A DNA stretch of 14,950 bases from Planctomycetaceae bacterium (GCA_003506095.1 DNWZ01000112.1:1-14950); one strand, 5' to 3'; positions 6,485-14,683 are shown, counted from the first letter of the stretch. The notes: generated by a model from the sequence alone, not told the origin. Made by a program: numbers and translations.

Positions 6485-7156
6485 TCAAGAAAATGCAACC
6501 ATTGCGATGCTCGTCTCGTTGACTGCTGCATCCAAAACTGAAGTAATCAGGCCGTAGAGCTCAACTTCGGTTATACCATCAAACTGCACCCTCATTTCAA
6601 TCCGACGAGCCGTCACAGAAACCTCGCTTAGCCTACTACAAATCGCTAATTGTCCACCGTGGCGGCGTGAAACGTCGCTCGCCAAATCAAAGTCTGAGTT
6701 GAACTTGCCTCGCTTGCTTGCGCCAATCCGCAAACAGCTACAGTTCGGCGTGCGCTCAAATCTGGATACAATTTGCAGCATCTCATCGTGGCACAATAAG
6801 GAGCAGTTGCGATGAAACAAATGCAGGTACGTCAACTGCTTGGACCGAATGTCGCAAAAACTGCGCAATACTGCGCCGCCCACGTAAAGGTCGGTCGACT
6901 TTGGTCCCATAGTCGCCGGAATAGCAAGGGCCTCGCTCCTTACGACCTGTCCGAATCTTTCTTCGAACCGCAGTACACTTACCTTTCCAGCTACAAGGAG
7001 GGAACCACCGGGAATAATCTGAGCCATTCCGTCTTTATTTTCACAAGCCCTGCAGATGTCGTCTAAAGGAACGCCAGTTAATCTGGAAGCCGCATCAACA
7101 AATGAAGATGCATACAGAAAGTTCCCGGCCTCAAATGCGATTTCCGGCCAGTTCAT
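6485..7156 (-). CDS. candidate immunity protein for the nuclease tip of the full-length Rhs
   Basis: 223 residues, starting ATG 7156 (MNWPEIAFEAGNFLYASS) and lying 123 bp downstream of the Rhs stop on the same strand. I do not recognise the family. It has no signal peptide or obvious membrane segment, so a cytoplasmic location is expected, which suits neutralising a nuclease. The middle is cysteine-rich (RNCSLLC, PNCSC) and the C-terminal half alternates hydrophobic residues in a beta-like pattern. The Shine-Dalgarno ahead of the start is weak. The immunity role rests on position only: it is the only gene between the toxin tip and the next cassette, the place immunity genes occupy in Rhs loci. 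Confidence 0.7.
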   Translation of the reverse strand: MNWPEIAFEAGNFLYASSFVDAASRLTGVPLDDICRACENKDGMAQIIPGGSLLVAGKVSVLRFEERFGQVVRSEALAIPATMGPKSTDLYVGGAVLRSFCDIRSKQLTYLHLFHRNCSLLCHDEMLQIVSRFERTPNCSCLRIGASKRGKFNSDFDLASDVSRRHGGQLAICSRLSEVSVTARRIEMRVQFDGITEVELYGLITSVLDAAVNETSIAMVAFS

Positions 7157-7279
7157 TGATCTACCGTCGTTTCTGCTTGAGTGAATTCCGCAATCTCCAC
7201 AGCATGCCGCAACTTTACGCTGCGTGGTAAGTCGATAAGTAGAGGCCGGAACAAAAATGATATCAAAATAAATAACTCG

Positions 7280-10200
7280 CTATATCGGGATCCTGAACGC
7301 GAAACTGACAGTCATGCTGGAGGCAAATGCTTGTTGCATTCTTCCACCGTTAGCGCTTGCTCCAGCCTGTGCTAGCCCGTAAATCCCCTTAATCGCTCCT
7401 GCGATTGCAGCCCTTTGAGAGAGTATGGCAACTGCTGCGGCTACCGTTAGACCTTCTACTAATGCGGCTTCTGTGGTAGGTACAAAATCGTACAGGATTA
7501 CGCCAGGAGCAATCGCATAGTTATTGAATGTCACCAATGTCCATCCGCTAGGTAAGCCTAATCTAAATGTCGGCCAAGACTTTACACCTGGGGCATACGC
7601 TGCACCATACAGCCACGTTGGTGGCGTGACGATGTTTAGCAAGGATGTATAGGTCAAAAGCTGAGGCTGGGCGCTCGTAGCTTGAGCCAAATAATACGCT
7701 GGATTCCACGCCTGCAATATCTCGCCAGGCTTTATTTCGTAGACGATGCCATTAGGTCCGGCTACGTATTCCGCAAGGTCTGGCTTAAGATTAAATGGTG
7801 GAACGGGCCAAAGATCGATGCTTCCAGGGATACCAGATGCAATTGTCATGATCCATTGGTTCGCCCATCGCGTCCCAGGGATCCCCATAGCCTTGAAGTC
7901 TCGTCCGATGTGCGAATGCACAAACGTTCCGAGTAACCAAGACTCTAGATAGCTAACGAAAGATGGATAAAGTCCACTAGGATCTTGATATTGAATCGGG
8001 TCCCCGTGCACATAGGCGTACTTATGCAAGCTCTGCGGGTCCTGCATGTTGCCCGCAAATGGGTCGAGCCGGTTGAATTGGCCATTGGCGGGGTTGTACC
8101 AGCGGGCGCGGAGGTATTGCTGCTGGGCTTTGGCGTCGAAGTGTTCGCCGCTGTAGCCGAGGCTGGTAAGGGCGTCGGTGGCCGGTAGGGCTGCGCCGGC
8201 TGTGTCGTGCAGGGCGAGTAGCTGGCCGTATGCGGCGAACGTGAAGGCCTGGGCGACCGCGCCTGCTAGGTCATAGAGAACTCGTACGCTGCCATGGCCA
8301 TCGTGGCCGAAGACATGCGTGACGTCGCTTGTGATGCCGCCTTGGTCATCACGCTCGACGACACGCTGTGTGATTTCATCGAGGCCGAACGTGTAATCGA
8401 TGGTCTTGGTCGTACCGTCGGCGTTCGTGGTGGTCTCTCGGATCGTCTGCGTGTAGCCGGTGTGATTGTGATGAGCGGCTAAGAACTCGGTTGATGAGGT
8501 GAGCGTGTAGGTGTTGTTGAGCGCGGAGTCCACTTCATTAACGAGGGCGGCGCGGTACGACTTGCTGTCGTATTCGTAGCTGGTGCGCTCGCGCGATGAG
8601 AGTGTGCCGCCTGTGTATCCCTCATTGACCACCGACGACATGCGGCCCTGTAGGTTGTAGGTGAAGAGCTGCGAACTACGAGTGGCGAGCGTCGAGGTGG
8701 AGGCGACAGACTTCGACGTTTGCTGCGTGTGGTCGTAACCGTAGGCGGTCATGGTGTCATCGTTCGCCACCGTCAGATCGTTCAGTGCTTCTTCGAGTAA
8801 GCGATCGTTGGCATCGTAAACGTAGGTGATCACTGCGTCGTTGATGCTGTTGTTGCCTTTGTCCCGCGTCAACTCCCTGCGATTACCGGTCAGGTCATAG
8901 ATGAACTTCTCAGTCTGGTCGAATTGATCATCCCAGTGATCGATGACTTCGTCGGCAAGACGACCGACGGCATCGTAGGTCCAATCGTAAGTCGTTGCCT
9001 TTTGCTCACCAGGGTCAACCTCGCCGTTCTCGTTGGCATCAAACCAAATCTTTTCTTCCAGCGCGGTGCGTTTGCCATCGGCGCGGACTGTGTAATCGTA
9101 GGAAGCGAGGACGTTGCCGGAATCGTCGCGGTCGGTTTGGATGTCTAGGCGGCCTAGGGCGTCGTAGTCGTAATCGGTTTGTACGAACCGGGAGCTAGAG
9201 CTCTGCGGCTGACGGGTCGTGGCGGTGTCCAAACGACCGGTAAGGTCGAAGGTGTAGTCGGTTTGGACCTGTGGATCGTCGCTGGTGTTAGTGGGCGTGG
9301 TGTCCTCGGTGACGCTGACCAGACGACCGAGGAGGTCATAACCGTAGCTGGTGACTCGCTCGGGATCATCGATTTGGAAATCATCACCGGCGGCGAAGAC
9401 GGCCGTGCTGGTCCTGCGGCCTTGGGGATCGTACGTGTAAGCGAGGACGCCTTCAGGACTTGATTCGGCGATCACGCGTCCACGATCATCATAGAAGGTT
9501 TCTTCCATGCGATCCGGGGTGAACGTCCCGCCGTTGTTGGCACTGTGGATGGCGGACGATTTGCGACCGTGTTCGTCGTACTGGTAACTCCACCGTTCGC
9601 TGATTGTGCTGGCAGCGAGCGAGGCTTGGTCGGCGTAGTAGTTAATATGCTCTAAACGACCGAAGTTGTCGTAAACGTTTTCGCTGACGACGCCCTCGAA
9701 AGAGACGTGAAGGACTTGGCGACCTCGGGCGTCGTAAGTAAATCCTTCGGTGAAGGCTCCTGTCTGGCCGGCCCTCCCCTCGCTGAAGCTAGGCCCTCCC
9801 GGGGGGAGGGTGAAGGTGGGGTCGTCACTGGTGCCTTGAATGCCGTCAGCGCCAAAGCCAAACGGCAGCGTGCGCGCGGATTGTTGGCCCCGTGCGGTGA
9901 AGGTGAAGCGAGTTTCGCGGCCCAGTGGATCGCGTATCAGCGTTTGGTTGCCTTGTTCGTTGTAGCCATATTCGTAACGAGGTCGCTCAACGGCATTGGA
10001 GTTGAGTGGGTTGGCGACCGCCGGCAGCTCAACAGCGATCAGACGATCATCGGTGTCGTAAACGTAGAGTTTGGTGGGTATATGCGTTGATGTGCTGTCG
10101 ATGACAAAGCTGTTTTCGGTGGCGCTCCATACGGCAGTTACATTGCCCGCGACTGCTTGCATCTCGGCGACGGGACGGTTCTTGGCGTCGTAATGCGTGA

Positions 10201-13200
10201 GCGTGTAGGAATGAACGCTGCCGCCGGTGCGAGTGGTCGACTTGGTTTGTGTGTCGTATGCGATCGTGCCGCCGATTATGAACTCGCTGCGGTAAATGTT
10301 CCCGAAGGCGTCGCTGTAAGTCTTGGTATCGACCGAGTCGTTATCGTAAACGCCTTGGAATACGCCGGTGTTTGATTCGACGTGGGCTAGTCCGCTGCGC
10401 TGGATACTGGCACTGCCCAGGGAATCGTAAATCGTTTCGGTTCGCGGACGAACGAGTTTTCCATCGTAATTGGTTCCCGAGAGGCCAACATCTGCGGCGG
10501 GGAGCGGGTGACCGAGTGAAGCATACTGGCGACCTCGCGCATCGAAGAGTGTATCGCTGATCACGCCAGACGAGAGATTCAGCGAATGGTAAGGATCGAC
10601 GGCGGTACCGCGTGCGGGATAGCTTGCCAAGGCCTGGGCCTGCGCAAGTGCAACTCCGGAAAGCGTCGACATTGGTACTCGGCCGCTGAGCGTCCGCCAG
10701 ACGCGACCGGCAGCATCATAGAGCGTTTCACTGACCGATTCGAGCGTGCCAGTTTCTTCGAGTACGGGTTGCGGTGAGTAGGTGAGATTGTTGTCTTGTG
10801 TGAGTGAGACTTCTGCACCCGCATAACGTTCCGTGGCAATGCTGCGGCCACGCTGGTCATAGATCGTTTTGGTGACTTGTGTCGGGACGGGACCACCGAC
10901 GGGATCTTCGCCAAGTGGTGTGTCGATCGGAACCAGGAATCGATCGGTCGAGACCACTGCGCGGCCAAATGAATCGTAAATCGTACGGCTGACCATCCAC
11001 GAAGAGGCTTCAGACGGGAGGCCGGAGGCCGGAGGAACTTCGCTGCGTGATTCGACAACTTCACCGAATTGGCCGTAGAGGGTTTGTGAGCGGAGGCCGG
11101 TATCGCTGTAGGTTTCGACGACGCGGCCAACGTCGTCGTAGATGCTGGCAGAGAAGGAGATGACTGAGCCGGCTGAGGCAACGACTGATGACAGGTTGGA
11201 AGCCTGTCCTACGAATTGAATGTCGACGCCGAGCAGTTGCTGGGTCTTTTCGACACGCCCTTCGACGTCGTAGATCGTGTGAGTGCCAGTTATTTCGGCG
11301 GGATTAGTGCCCAGTGGGAACGAGCCAGTGGAGTAGATTGCACGCCCCGAGGCGTCGTAGACGGTGCGCGAAACAAGCGTCACGGAGTTGCCTTGCTCGT
11401 CGACGCCTTCGTTGCGGGTTTCGATCGCCAGACCACGTCTGTCGTAGACGGTTTCACTGGCGCGGCCGTTGCTGTCGATCTGCTGGTAGGCACGTCCCAG
11501 CGCGTCGTAGAGCGTGATCGAAGTTTGGCCCTGAGCGTCGGTTGACGAATCGACATTGCCATCCGGTCCAAGCACACTGGCGGTCGTAATGGTTTGATTG
11601 GGCAGGATGCCGAGCGGGTCTTGCCAGACGAAAGTAGTGCCGGTTTGACGACCGAGCGAGTCGTAATGGATCGTGCGAGTATTACCGTCGGCGTCGATGG
11701 TACCAATCAAATCGCCGAAGCTGTTGTAAACGAAGCTGGTTGAGGTCGACGTTCCGGCTTTGTGATTCGACTGGGCGACCCCGTTGACGTTGCCGAAAGT
11801 ATCGTAGCTGAAGCTGGTCGAGTTGCCGTCGGTGTCGGTCGTGCCGTAGAGTTGGCCATCAAAGAACGCATAAGTGGTCACATTGCCGAAACTGTCGATT
11901 TCTTGACGTGGATAGCCTTGGTTGTCGTAGACCGTGGTCGACGTGTTGCCACGGGGATCGGTTTCGCTGGTCCGTTGGCCCCACTGATTGTAGGTGTAAC
12001 GGGTGGTTAAATCGTCACCGGTGCCCGCAGCGATTTGGGCGGGTGTGTCGGGTTGGCCGATGACGCGAGTGATTCGGCTGGGTAGTCCCTTTATGGGATC
12101 AGCATACTCGGTCAGCGTGACGTTACCCTGTTCATCGACACTGCGGATCGGATTGCCAGACGGATCAAGGCTGACTTGTGTCGTCCCCGAAGACGATGTG
12201 CTGGTGACTTTCAAGCCAGCGATGTCGTAGCTGAGCGAAGCGGGATTGCCATCGGCATCGACCAGCGAAACCAAACGACCGCTGTTGGGATCGTAGTTGG
12301 CCCGCAGCGCATCCGCCCCGAGCGGATCGATGATCGTCGTCAAGAAATTCTCGACGCCGGGTATATTTTCGAAAGCGGGGTTAGTGCCCAGCGTGTACTG
12401 GAACTTGGTCGGTTGGTAATCGTTCGTCGGATCTTCGTCATGTAGTCTTGCGGTAGCTCGACGATCGTAGAAGCTGACCAATCGTCCCAGCGAGTCATAC
12501 TTGTATGTCAGCGAATGTCCGGCTGGATCGGTGATTGTCGAGATTCGACCGCTCCAATCACGATTGATCGTGACGGCGCGGCCTCGGTTGCTGCTGATTC
12601 CGACGATCTGACCTGCTTGATTGGTATCGTAGGTCAAGGTGTTGCCGTACTTGTCGCTTACACTCTTGGCTGTTTCGCCATCACTAAAAATTTGGTAGGT
12701 CAGCCCGCGGGTTCCCCGACCGATTTCTTTTAGCTCGAAGCCGCCATAGTAGGGAGCGAACGGTGAGTAGTCATAACCTGATCCGTCCGTGTTCATGTAG
12801 AACTGGTTGAACAATTCACCACTACCTGGGGCAATGAGTTGGTAATTGTTATTGCCGACGGGGACAAACGAAGGCCTGAACTGATTTGTGTTGCTCCAAA
12901 AGCCGAAGCCGACTTCTACCCATTGGAAGCGGAATCGTTCCTCGGTTCCTTCTGGCGTGGTGACGATAACTTCAGTGCCGTTTTCCATCGACGGATACGA
13001 GCGTCCTGCCACGCGTGCGGGGTAGCGTCCTTGGGTGCCAGGTACTAAATCCACGGTGGGATGTGCGACGTCCAGATTCCAGCCGTAGCCAAAATCACCA
13101 TTTTTCTCGGCATCGAGCGTGTCGTAGGTGCGACGGATCGTAATCGGAATGCCGGCCACGGGGACTTCCAGATCGGTAAACGATAGCGCAAAGTTGCCGA

Positions 13201-13864
13201 GCTTTAACCGTCCATCGACAGTGACGTACTCCGTGTCACTGGCGGAGTTACCACCCTCATCAGTGGCTGTCAGCGTGATGGCGTAGGATCCGTTCGCCAA
13301 AATCGTCGGATCGAAAAGGCCCAGCACGGTGGCGGTCGCGTGCATGGTATCGCCGAAAGCCAATAGACGTTTGGAAGCATGAGGGTCAGCGTTCACCGGT
13401 ACAGCTTCAAGTGTCCATGTGATGGAGGTGCCATCGTCAGTGATCGTGCCGAGCAGGTCGGTAGGCACCGAGACGGTCGAGGACAGCGGAGGTAGCAGGT
13501 TGACAACGGGCGCGGTCGTATCGCTCGGGTCGAGCACGACGACTTCGCGCTGCGCCGCGTTGCCGATGTTGCCCGAGACGTCGGTGGCGGTGGCGTCGAA
13601 CTTGAGTGTTCCAATCAGCTCTTCGGTCAGCACCAGGCGAGCCTGGCCCTGGCCATCGAGCGCCAGGGCGCGATTCAGTTGCGTGGTCGTGCCGCCGCGG
13701 GTGACCGAAGTGAGCGTCAGTGTGCGCGAGGCGACGCCAACATCGTCGATCGAAGCAAACAAAGGTGTCAGGAGTCTTTGTTTGGTGAATTGCGTACTCG
13801 AGGTCGCCCGCGTGGCCGCAAAGTCGATTCCAGACCGAGTCGACGTGCGATTGATTCCACCCAT
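7280..13864 (-). CDS. full-length Rhs/YD-repeat polymorphic toxin with PD-(D/E)XK-like nuclease tip (5' end probably lost)
   Basis: 2194 codons from ATG 13864. Residues 1-33 are an out-of-frame reading of the 3' end of the Y1 transposase; recognisable sequence starts near residue 35 (PLFASIDDVGVAS). Order of parts: two Ig-like segments ending at VTVDGRLKLGNFALSF; an Rhs-shell start with PVAGIPITIRRTYD; more than thirty YDxxGR-type repeats, including an EF-hand-like loop DANENGEVDPGE near residue 1607; the Rhs-associated core at residues 1874-1966 (YLRARWYNPANGQFNRLDP ... DPSGLY); and a unique 228-residue tip. The tip has Pro2028-Asp2029 and Glu2043-Ile-Lys2045 (KPDLAEYV ... VYEIKPG), the layout of PD-(D/E)XK nuclease toxins. 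In Rhs systems the shell encloses the tip and the core autoproteolyses at the DPxG region. No signal peptide is visible at this start. The promoter and true N-terminus may have been removed by the neighbouring elements. Core and shell calls are strong; the nuclease call is moderate. Confidence 0.93.
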   Translation of the reverse strand: MGGINRTSTRSGIDFAATRATSSTQFTKQRLLTPLFASIDDVGVASRTLTLTSVTRGGTTTQLNRALALDGQGQARLVLTEELIGTLKFDATATDVSGNIGNAAQREVVVLDPSDTTAPVVNLLPPLSSTVSVPTDLLGTITDDGTSITWTLEAVPVNADPHASKRLLAFGDTMHATATVLGLFDPTILANGSYAITLTATDEGGNSASDTEYVTVDGRLKLGNFALSFTDLEVPVAGIPITIRRTYDTLDAEKNGDFGYGWNLDVAHPTVDLVPGTQGRYPARVAGRSYPSMENGTEVIVTTPEGTEERFRFQWVEVGFGFWSNTNQFRPSFVPVGNNNYQLIAPGSGELFNQFYMNTDGSGYDYSPFAPYYGGFELKEIGRGTRGLTYQIFSDGETAKSVSDKYGNTLTYDTNQAGQIVGISSNRGRAVTINRDWSGRISTITDPAGHSLTYKYDSLGRLVSFYDRRATARLHDEDPTNDYQPTKFQYTLGTNPAFENIPGVENFLTTIIDPLGADALRANYDPNSGRLVSLVDADGNPASLSYDIAGLKVTSTSSSGTTQVSLDPSGNPIRSVDEQGNVTLTEYADPIKGLPSRITRVIGQPDTPAQIAAGTGDDLTTRYTYNQWGQRTSETDPRGNTSTTVYDNQGYPRQEIDSFGNVTTYAFFDGQLYGTTDTDGNSTSFSYDTFGNVNGVAQSNHKAGTSTSTSFVYNSFGDLIGTIDADGNTRTIHYDSLGRQTGTTFVWQDPLGILPNQTITTASVLGPDGNVDSSTDAQGQTSITLYDALGRAYQQIDSNGRASETVYDRRGLAIETRNEGVDEQGNSVTLVSRTVYDASGRAIYSTGSFPLGTNPAEITGTHTIYDVEGRVEKTQQLLGVDIQFVGQASNLSSVVASAGSVISFSASIYDDVGRVVETYSDTGLRSQTLYGQFGEVVESRSEVPPASGLPSEASSWMVSRTIYDSFGRAVVSTDRFLVPIDTPLGEDPVGGPVPTQVTKTIYDQRGRSIATERYAGAEVSLTQDNNLTYSPQPVLEETGTLESVSETLYDAAGRVWRTLSGRVPMSTLSGVALAQAQALASYPARGTAVDPYHSLNLSSGVISDTLFDARGRQYASLGHPLPAADVGLSGTNYDGKLVRPRTETIYDSLGSASIQRSGLAHVESNTGVFQGVYDNDSVDTKTYSDAFGNIYRSEFIIGGTIAYDTQTKSTTRTGGSVHSYTLTHYDAKNRPVAEMQAVAGNVTAVWSATENSFVIDSTSTHIPTKLYVYDTDDRLIAVELPAVANPLNSNAVERPRYEYGYNEQGNQTLIRDPLGRETRFTFTARGQQSARTLPFGFGADGIQGTSDDPTFTLPPGGPSFSEGRAGQTGAFTEGFTYDARGRQVLHVSFEGVVSENVYDNFGRLEHINYYADQASLAASTISERWSYQYDEHGRKSSAIHSANNGGTFTPDRMEETFYDDRGRVIAESSPEGVLAYTYDPQGRRTSTAVFAAGDDFQIDDPERVTSYGYDLLGRLVSVTEDTTPTNTSDDPQVQTDYTFDLTGRLDTATTRQPQSSSSRFVQTDYDYDALGRLDIQTDRDDSGNVLASYDYTVRADGKRTALEEKIWFDANENGEVDPGEQKATTYDWTYDAVGRLADEVIDHWDDQFDQTEKFIYDLTGNRRELTRDKGNNSINDAVITYVYDANDRLLEEALNDLTVANDDTMTAYGYDHTQQTSKSVASTSTLATRSSQLFTYNLQGRMSSVVNEGYTGGTLSSRERTSYEYDSKSYRAALVNEVDSALNNTYTLTSSTEFLAAHHNHTGYTQTIRETTTNADGTTKTIDYTFGLDEITQRVVERDDQGGITSDVTHVFGHDGHGSVRVLYDLAGAVAQAFTFAAYGQLLALHDTAGAALPATDALTSLGYSGEHFDAKAQQQYLRARWYNPANGQFNRLDPFAGNMQDPQSLHKYAYVHGDPIQYQDPSGLYPSFVSYLESWLLGTFVHSHIGRDFKAMGIPGTRWANQWIMTIASGIPGSIDLWPVPPFNLKPDLAEYVAGPNGIVYEIKPGEILQAWNPAYYLAQATSAQPQLLTYTSLLNIVTPPTWLYGAAYAPGVKSWPTFRLGLPSGWTLVTFNNYAIAPGVILYDFVPTTEAALVEGLTVAAAVAILSQRAAIAGAIKGIYGLAQAGASANGGRMQQAFASSMTVSFAFRIPI
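7967..8245 (-). repeat. Rhs core module, copy 1 (within the full-length gene)
   Basis: 279 bp from FTFAAYGQ to DPSGLY. It matches, without length change, the modules at 6004-6282, 4593-4871, 2906-3184 and 1223-1501. Homology to the cassettes starts at FTFAAYGQ: the preceding shell sequence (YDLAGAVAQA) is not present in them. This makes the block the likely crossover region for tip exchange. Confidence 0.9.
9770..9810. repeat. GC-rich repeat with 7-bp hairpin, in frame inside the Rhs gene
   Basis: GGCCCTCCC occurs at 9770-9778 and again at 9792-9800. The second copy runs into CCCTCCC-GGG-GGGAGGG, a hairpin with perfect 7-bp arms at 9794-9810. The stretch encodes PPGGPSFSEGRAGQTG, a Gly/Pro-rich insert between DDPTFTL and FTEGFTYDARGR that looks unlike the surrounding YD repeats. 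From memory it resembles small CCCTCCC/GGGAGGG intergenic repeats of planctomycete genomes; I could not test that here. Confidence 0.5.
11017..11035. repeat. GGAGGCC tandem repeat, in frame inside the Rhs gene
   Basis: GGAGGCC is repeated 2.7 times without error. With its flanks it encodes PPASGLPSEAS, between SRSEV and SWMVSRTIYD. The proline/serine-rich insert lies in a linker between YD repeats and may be another small-repeat insertion. Confidence 0.45.
11190..11213. repeat. REP-like palindrome (GACAGGTT-GGA-AGCCTGTC), in frame inside the Rhs gene
   Basis: Two 8-bp arms, GACAGGTT and AGCCTGTC, pair with one mismatch around a 3-base loop and are followed by CTACG. On the coding strand this reads FVGQASNLSSVV, an insert between LLGVDIQ and SAGSVISFSASIYDDVG. 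From memory this closely resembles a GACAGGCTGGAAGCCTGTCCTAC family of dispersed palindromes in planctomycete genomes. A RAYT gene lies 2.6 kb upstream in the direction of Rhs transcription. Confidence 0.55.
13765..13776 (+). repeat. inverted repeat, transposase-stop side (GTGTCAGGAGTC)
   Basis: Perfect 12-bp reverse complement of 14497-14508. It overlaps the last two codons and the TGA stop of the Y1 transposase, so the repeat also encodes the terminal Asp-Ser of the protein. Confidence 0.75.
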
Positions 13865-14460
13865 GTTTCGTTTCCAAATGGACTCCCTCGTTTAATGCAC
13901 CAGTGTACTGCATCCAGTTCTTTTTGTGTCAGTGGTTCATTGACTCGATTAACCCAGTTCGGCCAACGTGCCAGCGGACATGCGGAAAGTAGCCGAGGGT
14001 CTGGTTCCGGTGTGCTGAGCCATCGGTAGAGCGATCCCCAGCGCCACTGTTCGGCACGATCGACCAAGTTAGCACGCAGTGCATTGTGTTCAACGTAACG
14101 CGCAACGACAAAGAAGTGTTCATCATCTTGGATCGGAAAACTCTTGAAACGACCTTGATAAACATGGCCTTCGCCAGAACTCCCATAGTGCGCGTGATAT
14201 CGTTGTGTATGCGTCAGCGTAACCCATCGCAGAAAATTGCTCATGCCCCCATCTTCCGTCGGTCGCAGCACAAAATGCCAGTGATTTCCCATCAACTGGT
14301 AAGCCAGAATCTGGCACGGATATCGTTCTAAGCCTTCGGCGAGAATTCGCTCGAACGCATGAAAGTCGGCATCTTTTTTGAAGGTATCGCTCTTGGCGTT
14401 CCCTCGATTCAGAGCGTGATACAGGCAGTAGGCTTCGTCGGCTCGTTTTGGTCTAGGCAT
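13768..14460 (-). CDS. REP-associated tyrosine transposase (Y1_Tnp / HUH family, RAYT-like)
   Basis: Complete 230-residue protein. The HUH metal-binding motif is His60-Trp61-His62 in MGNHWHFVL. The likely nucleophilic tyrosine is Tyr122 in ARYVEHNALRANLV. The C-terminal extension reads ETWVESIARRLGLESTLRPRGRPR, typical of the RAYT branch of the IS200/IS605 relatives rather than of short IS200 TnpA. Such enzymes nick and rejoin single-stranded DNA at small palindromic (REP-like) sequences. The ATG at 14460 begins MPRPKRADEAY, the usual N-terminus, and no strong Shine-Dalgarno is visible. It appears intact. Its 3' end overlaps the annotated start of the Rhs gene by 97 bp in a different frame, so it abuts or interrupts the Rhs gene. 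Confidence 0.92.
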   Translation of the reverse strand: MPRPKRADEAYCLYHALNRGNAKSDTFKKDADFHAFERILAEGLERYPCQILAYQLMGNHWHFVLRPTEDGGMSNFLRWVTLTHTQRYHAHYGSSGEGHVYQGRFKSFPIQDDEHFFVVARYVEHNALRANLVDRAEQWRWGSLYRWLSTPEPDPRLLSACPLARWPNWVNRVNEPLTQKELDAVHWCIKRGSPFGNETWVESIARRLGLESTLRPRGRPRVRNSPNKDS

Positions 14461-14683
14461 TTGAGCAGACTAACACAGACGCACCCGCCAATCAATGACT
14501 CCTGACACAATACTGTTCGGCACGGGGCTCGTTCTGGGGCGGTTTTGACGCTGGAACTGGGTTGGGATTGCGAGTGTTGTCCCCTGGATCGTAAAGAAGA
14601 CGTGAACGCGAGGCAGTCAATCGCCATATCCGCGCAGCAGCGAACGCGACCTGAAGTCATGCTTCGGTCGGTGCGCATTGTCC
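14461..14683. other. gap between the IS4-type and RAYT-type transposase genes
   Basis: This stretch should hold the 3' terminal part of the IS4-type element and then the 5' flank of the RAYT unit. I see no supportable gene. An open minus-strand frame crosses it (14409-14762), but it has atypical composition, overlaps both transposases out of frame and resembles no protein. A short GGGACAA-type sequence recurs twice on the minus strand (near 14679 and 14580), which could belong to an IS end, but I could not define an inverted-repeat pair. The only firm site is the inverted repeat at 14497-14508. Confidence 0.4.
14497..14508 (+). repeat. inverted repeat, transposase-start side (GACTCCTGACAC)
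   Basis: Perfect 12-bp match, inverted, to 13765-13776. It lies 36 bp upstream of the transposase start codon. Confidence 0.75.

Larger units (their letters stand above)
13764..14508 (-). mobile_element. RAYT-type unit bounded by a 12-bp inverted repeat
   Basis: The 12-mer GACTCCTGACAC occurs on the plus strand at 14497-14508 and as its reverse complement GTGTCAGGAGTC at 13765-13776, one copy on each side of the Y1 transposase gene. They enclose about 745 bp. The inner copy contains the transposase stop codon (GAC TCC TGA). Immediately outside it the sequence becomes Rhs coding sequence. I infer that these are the ends of the mobilised unit. I saw no other copy of the motif in the window. 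Confidence 0.6.

Noticed and set aside
1..8245. Regularly spaced repeats considered as a CRISPR or integron array
   Set aside because: The repeat is a 279-bp coding module with spacings of about 1.4-1.7 kb, and no cas gene, attC-like site or integrase is visible.
8294..12010. Many plus-strand open frames of 60-127 codons opposite the Rhs gene
   Set aside because: They are antisense shadows of a repetitive, GC-rich coding region; their translations are valine/arginine-rich and resemble nothing, and the minus-strand frame has clear Rhs motifs throughout.
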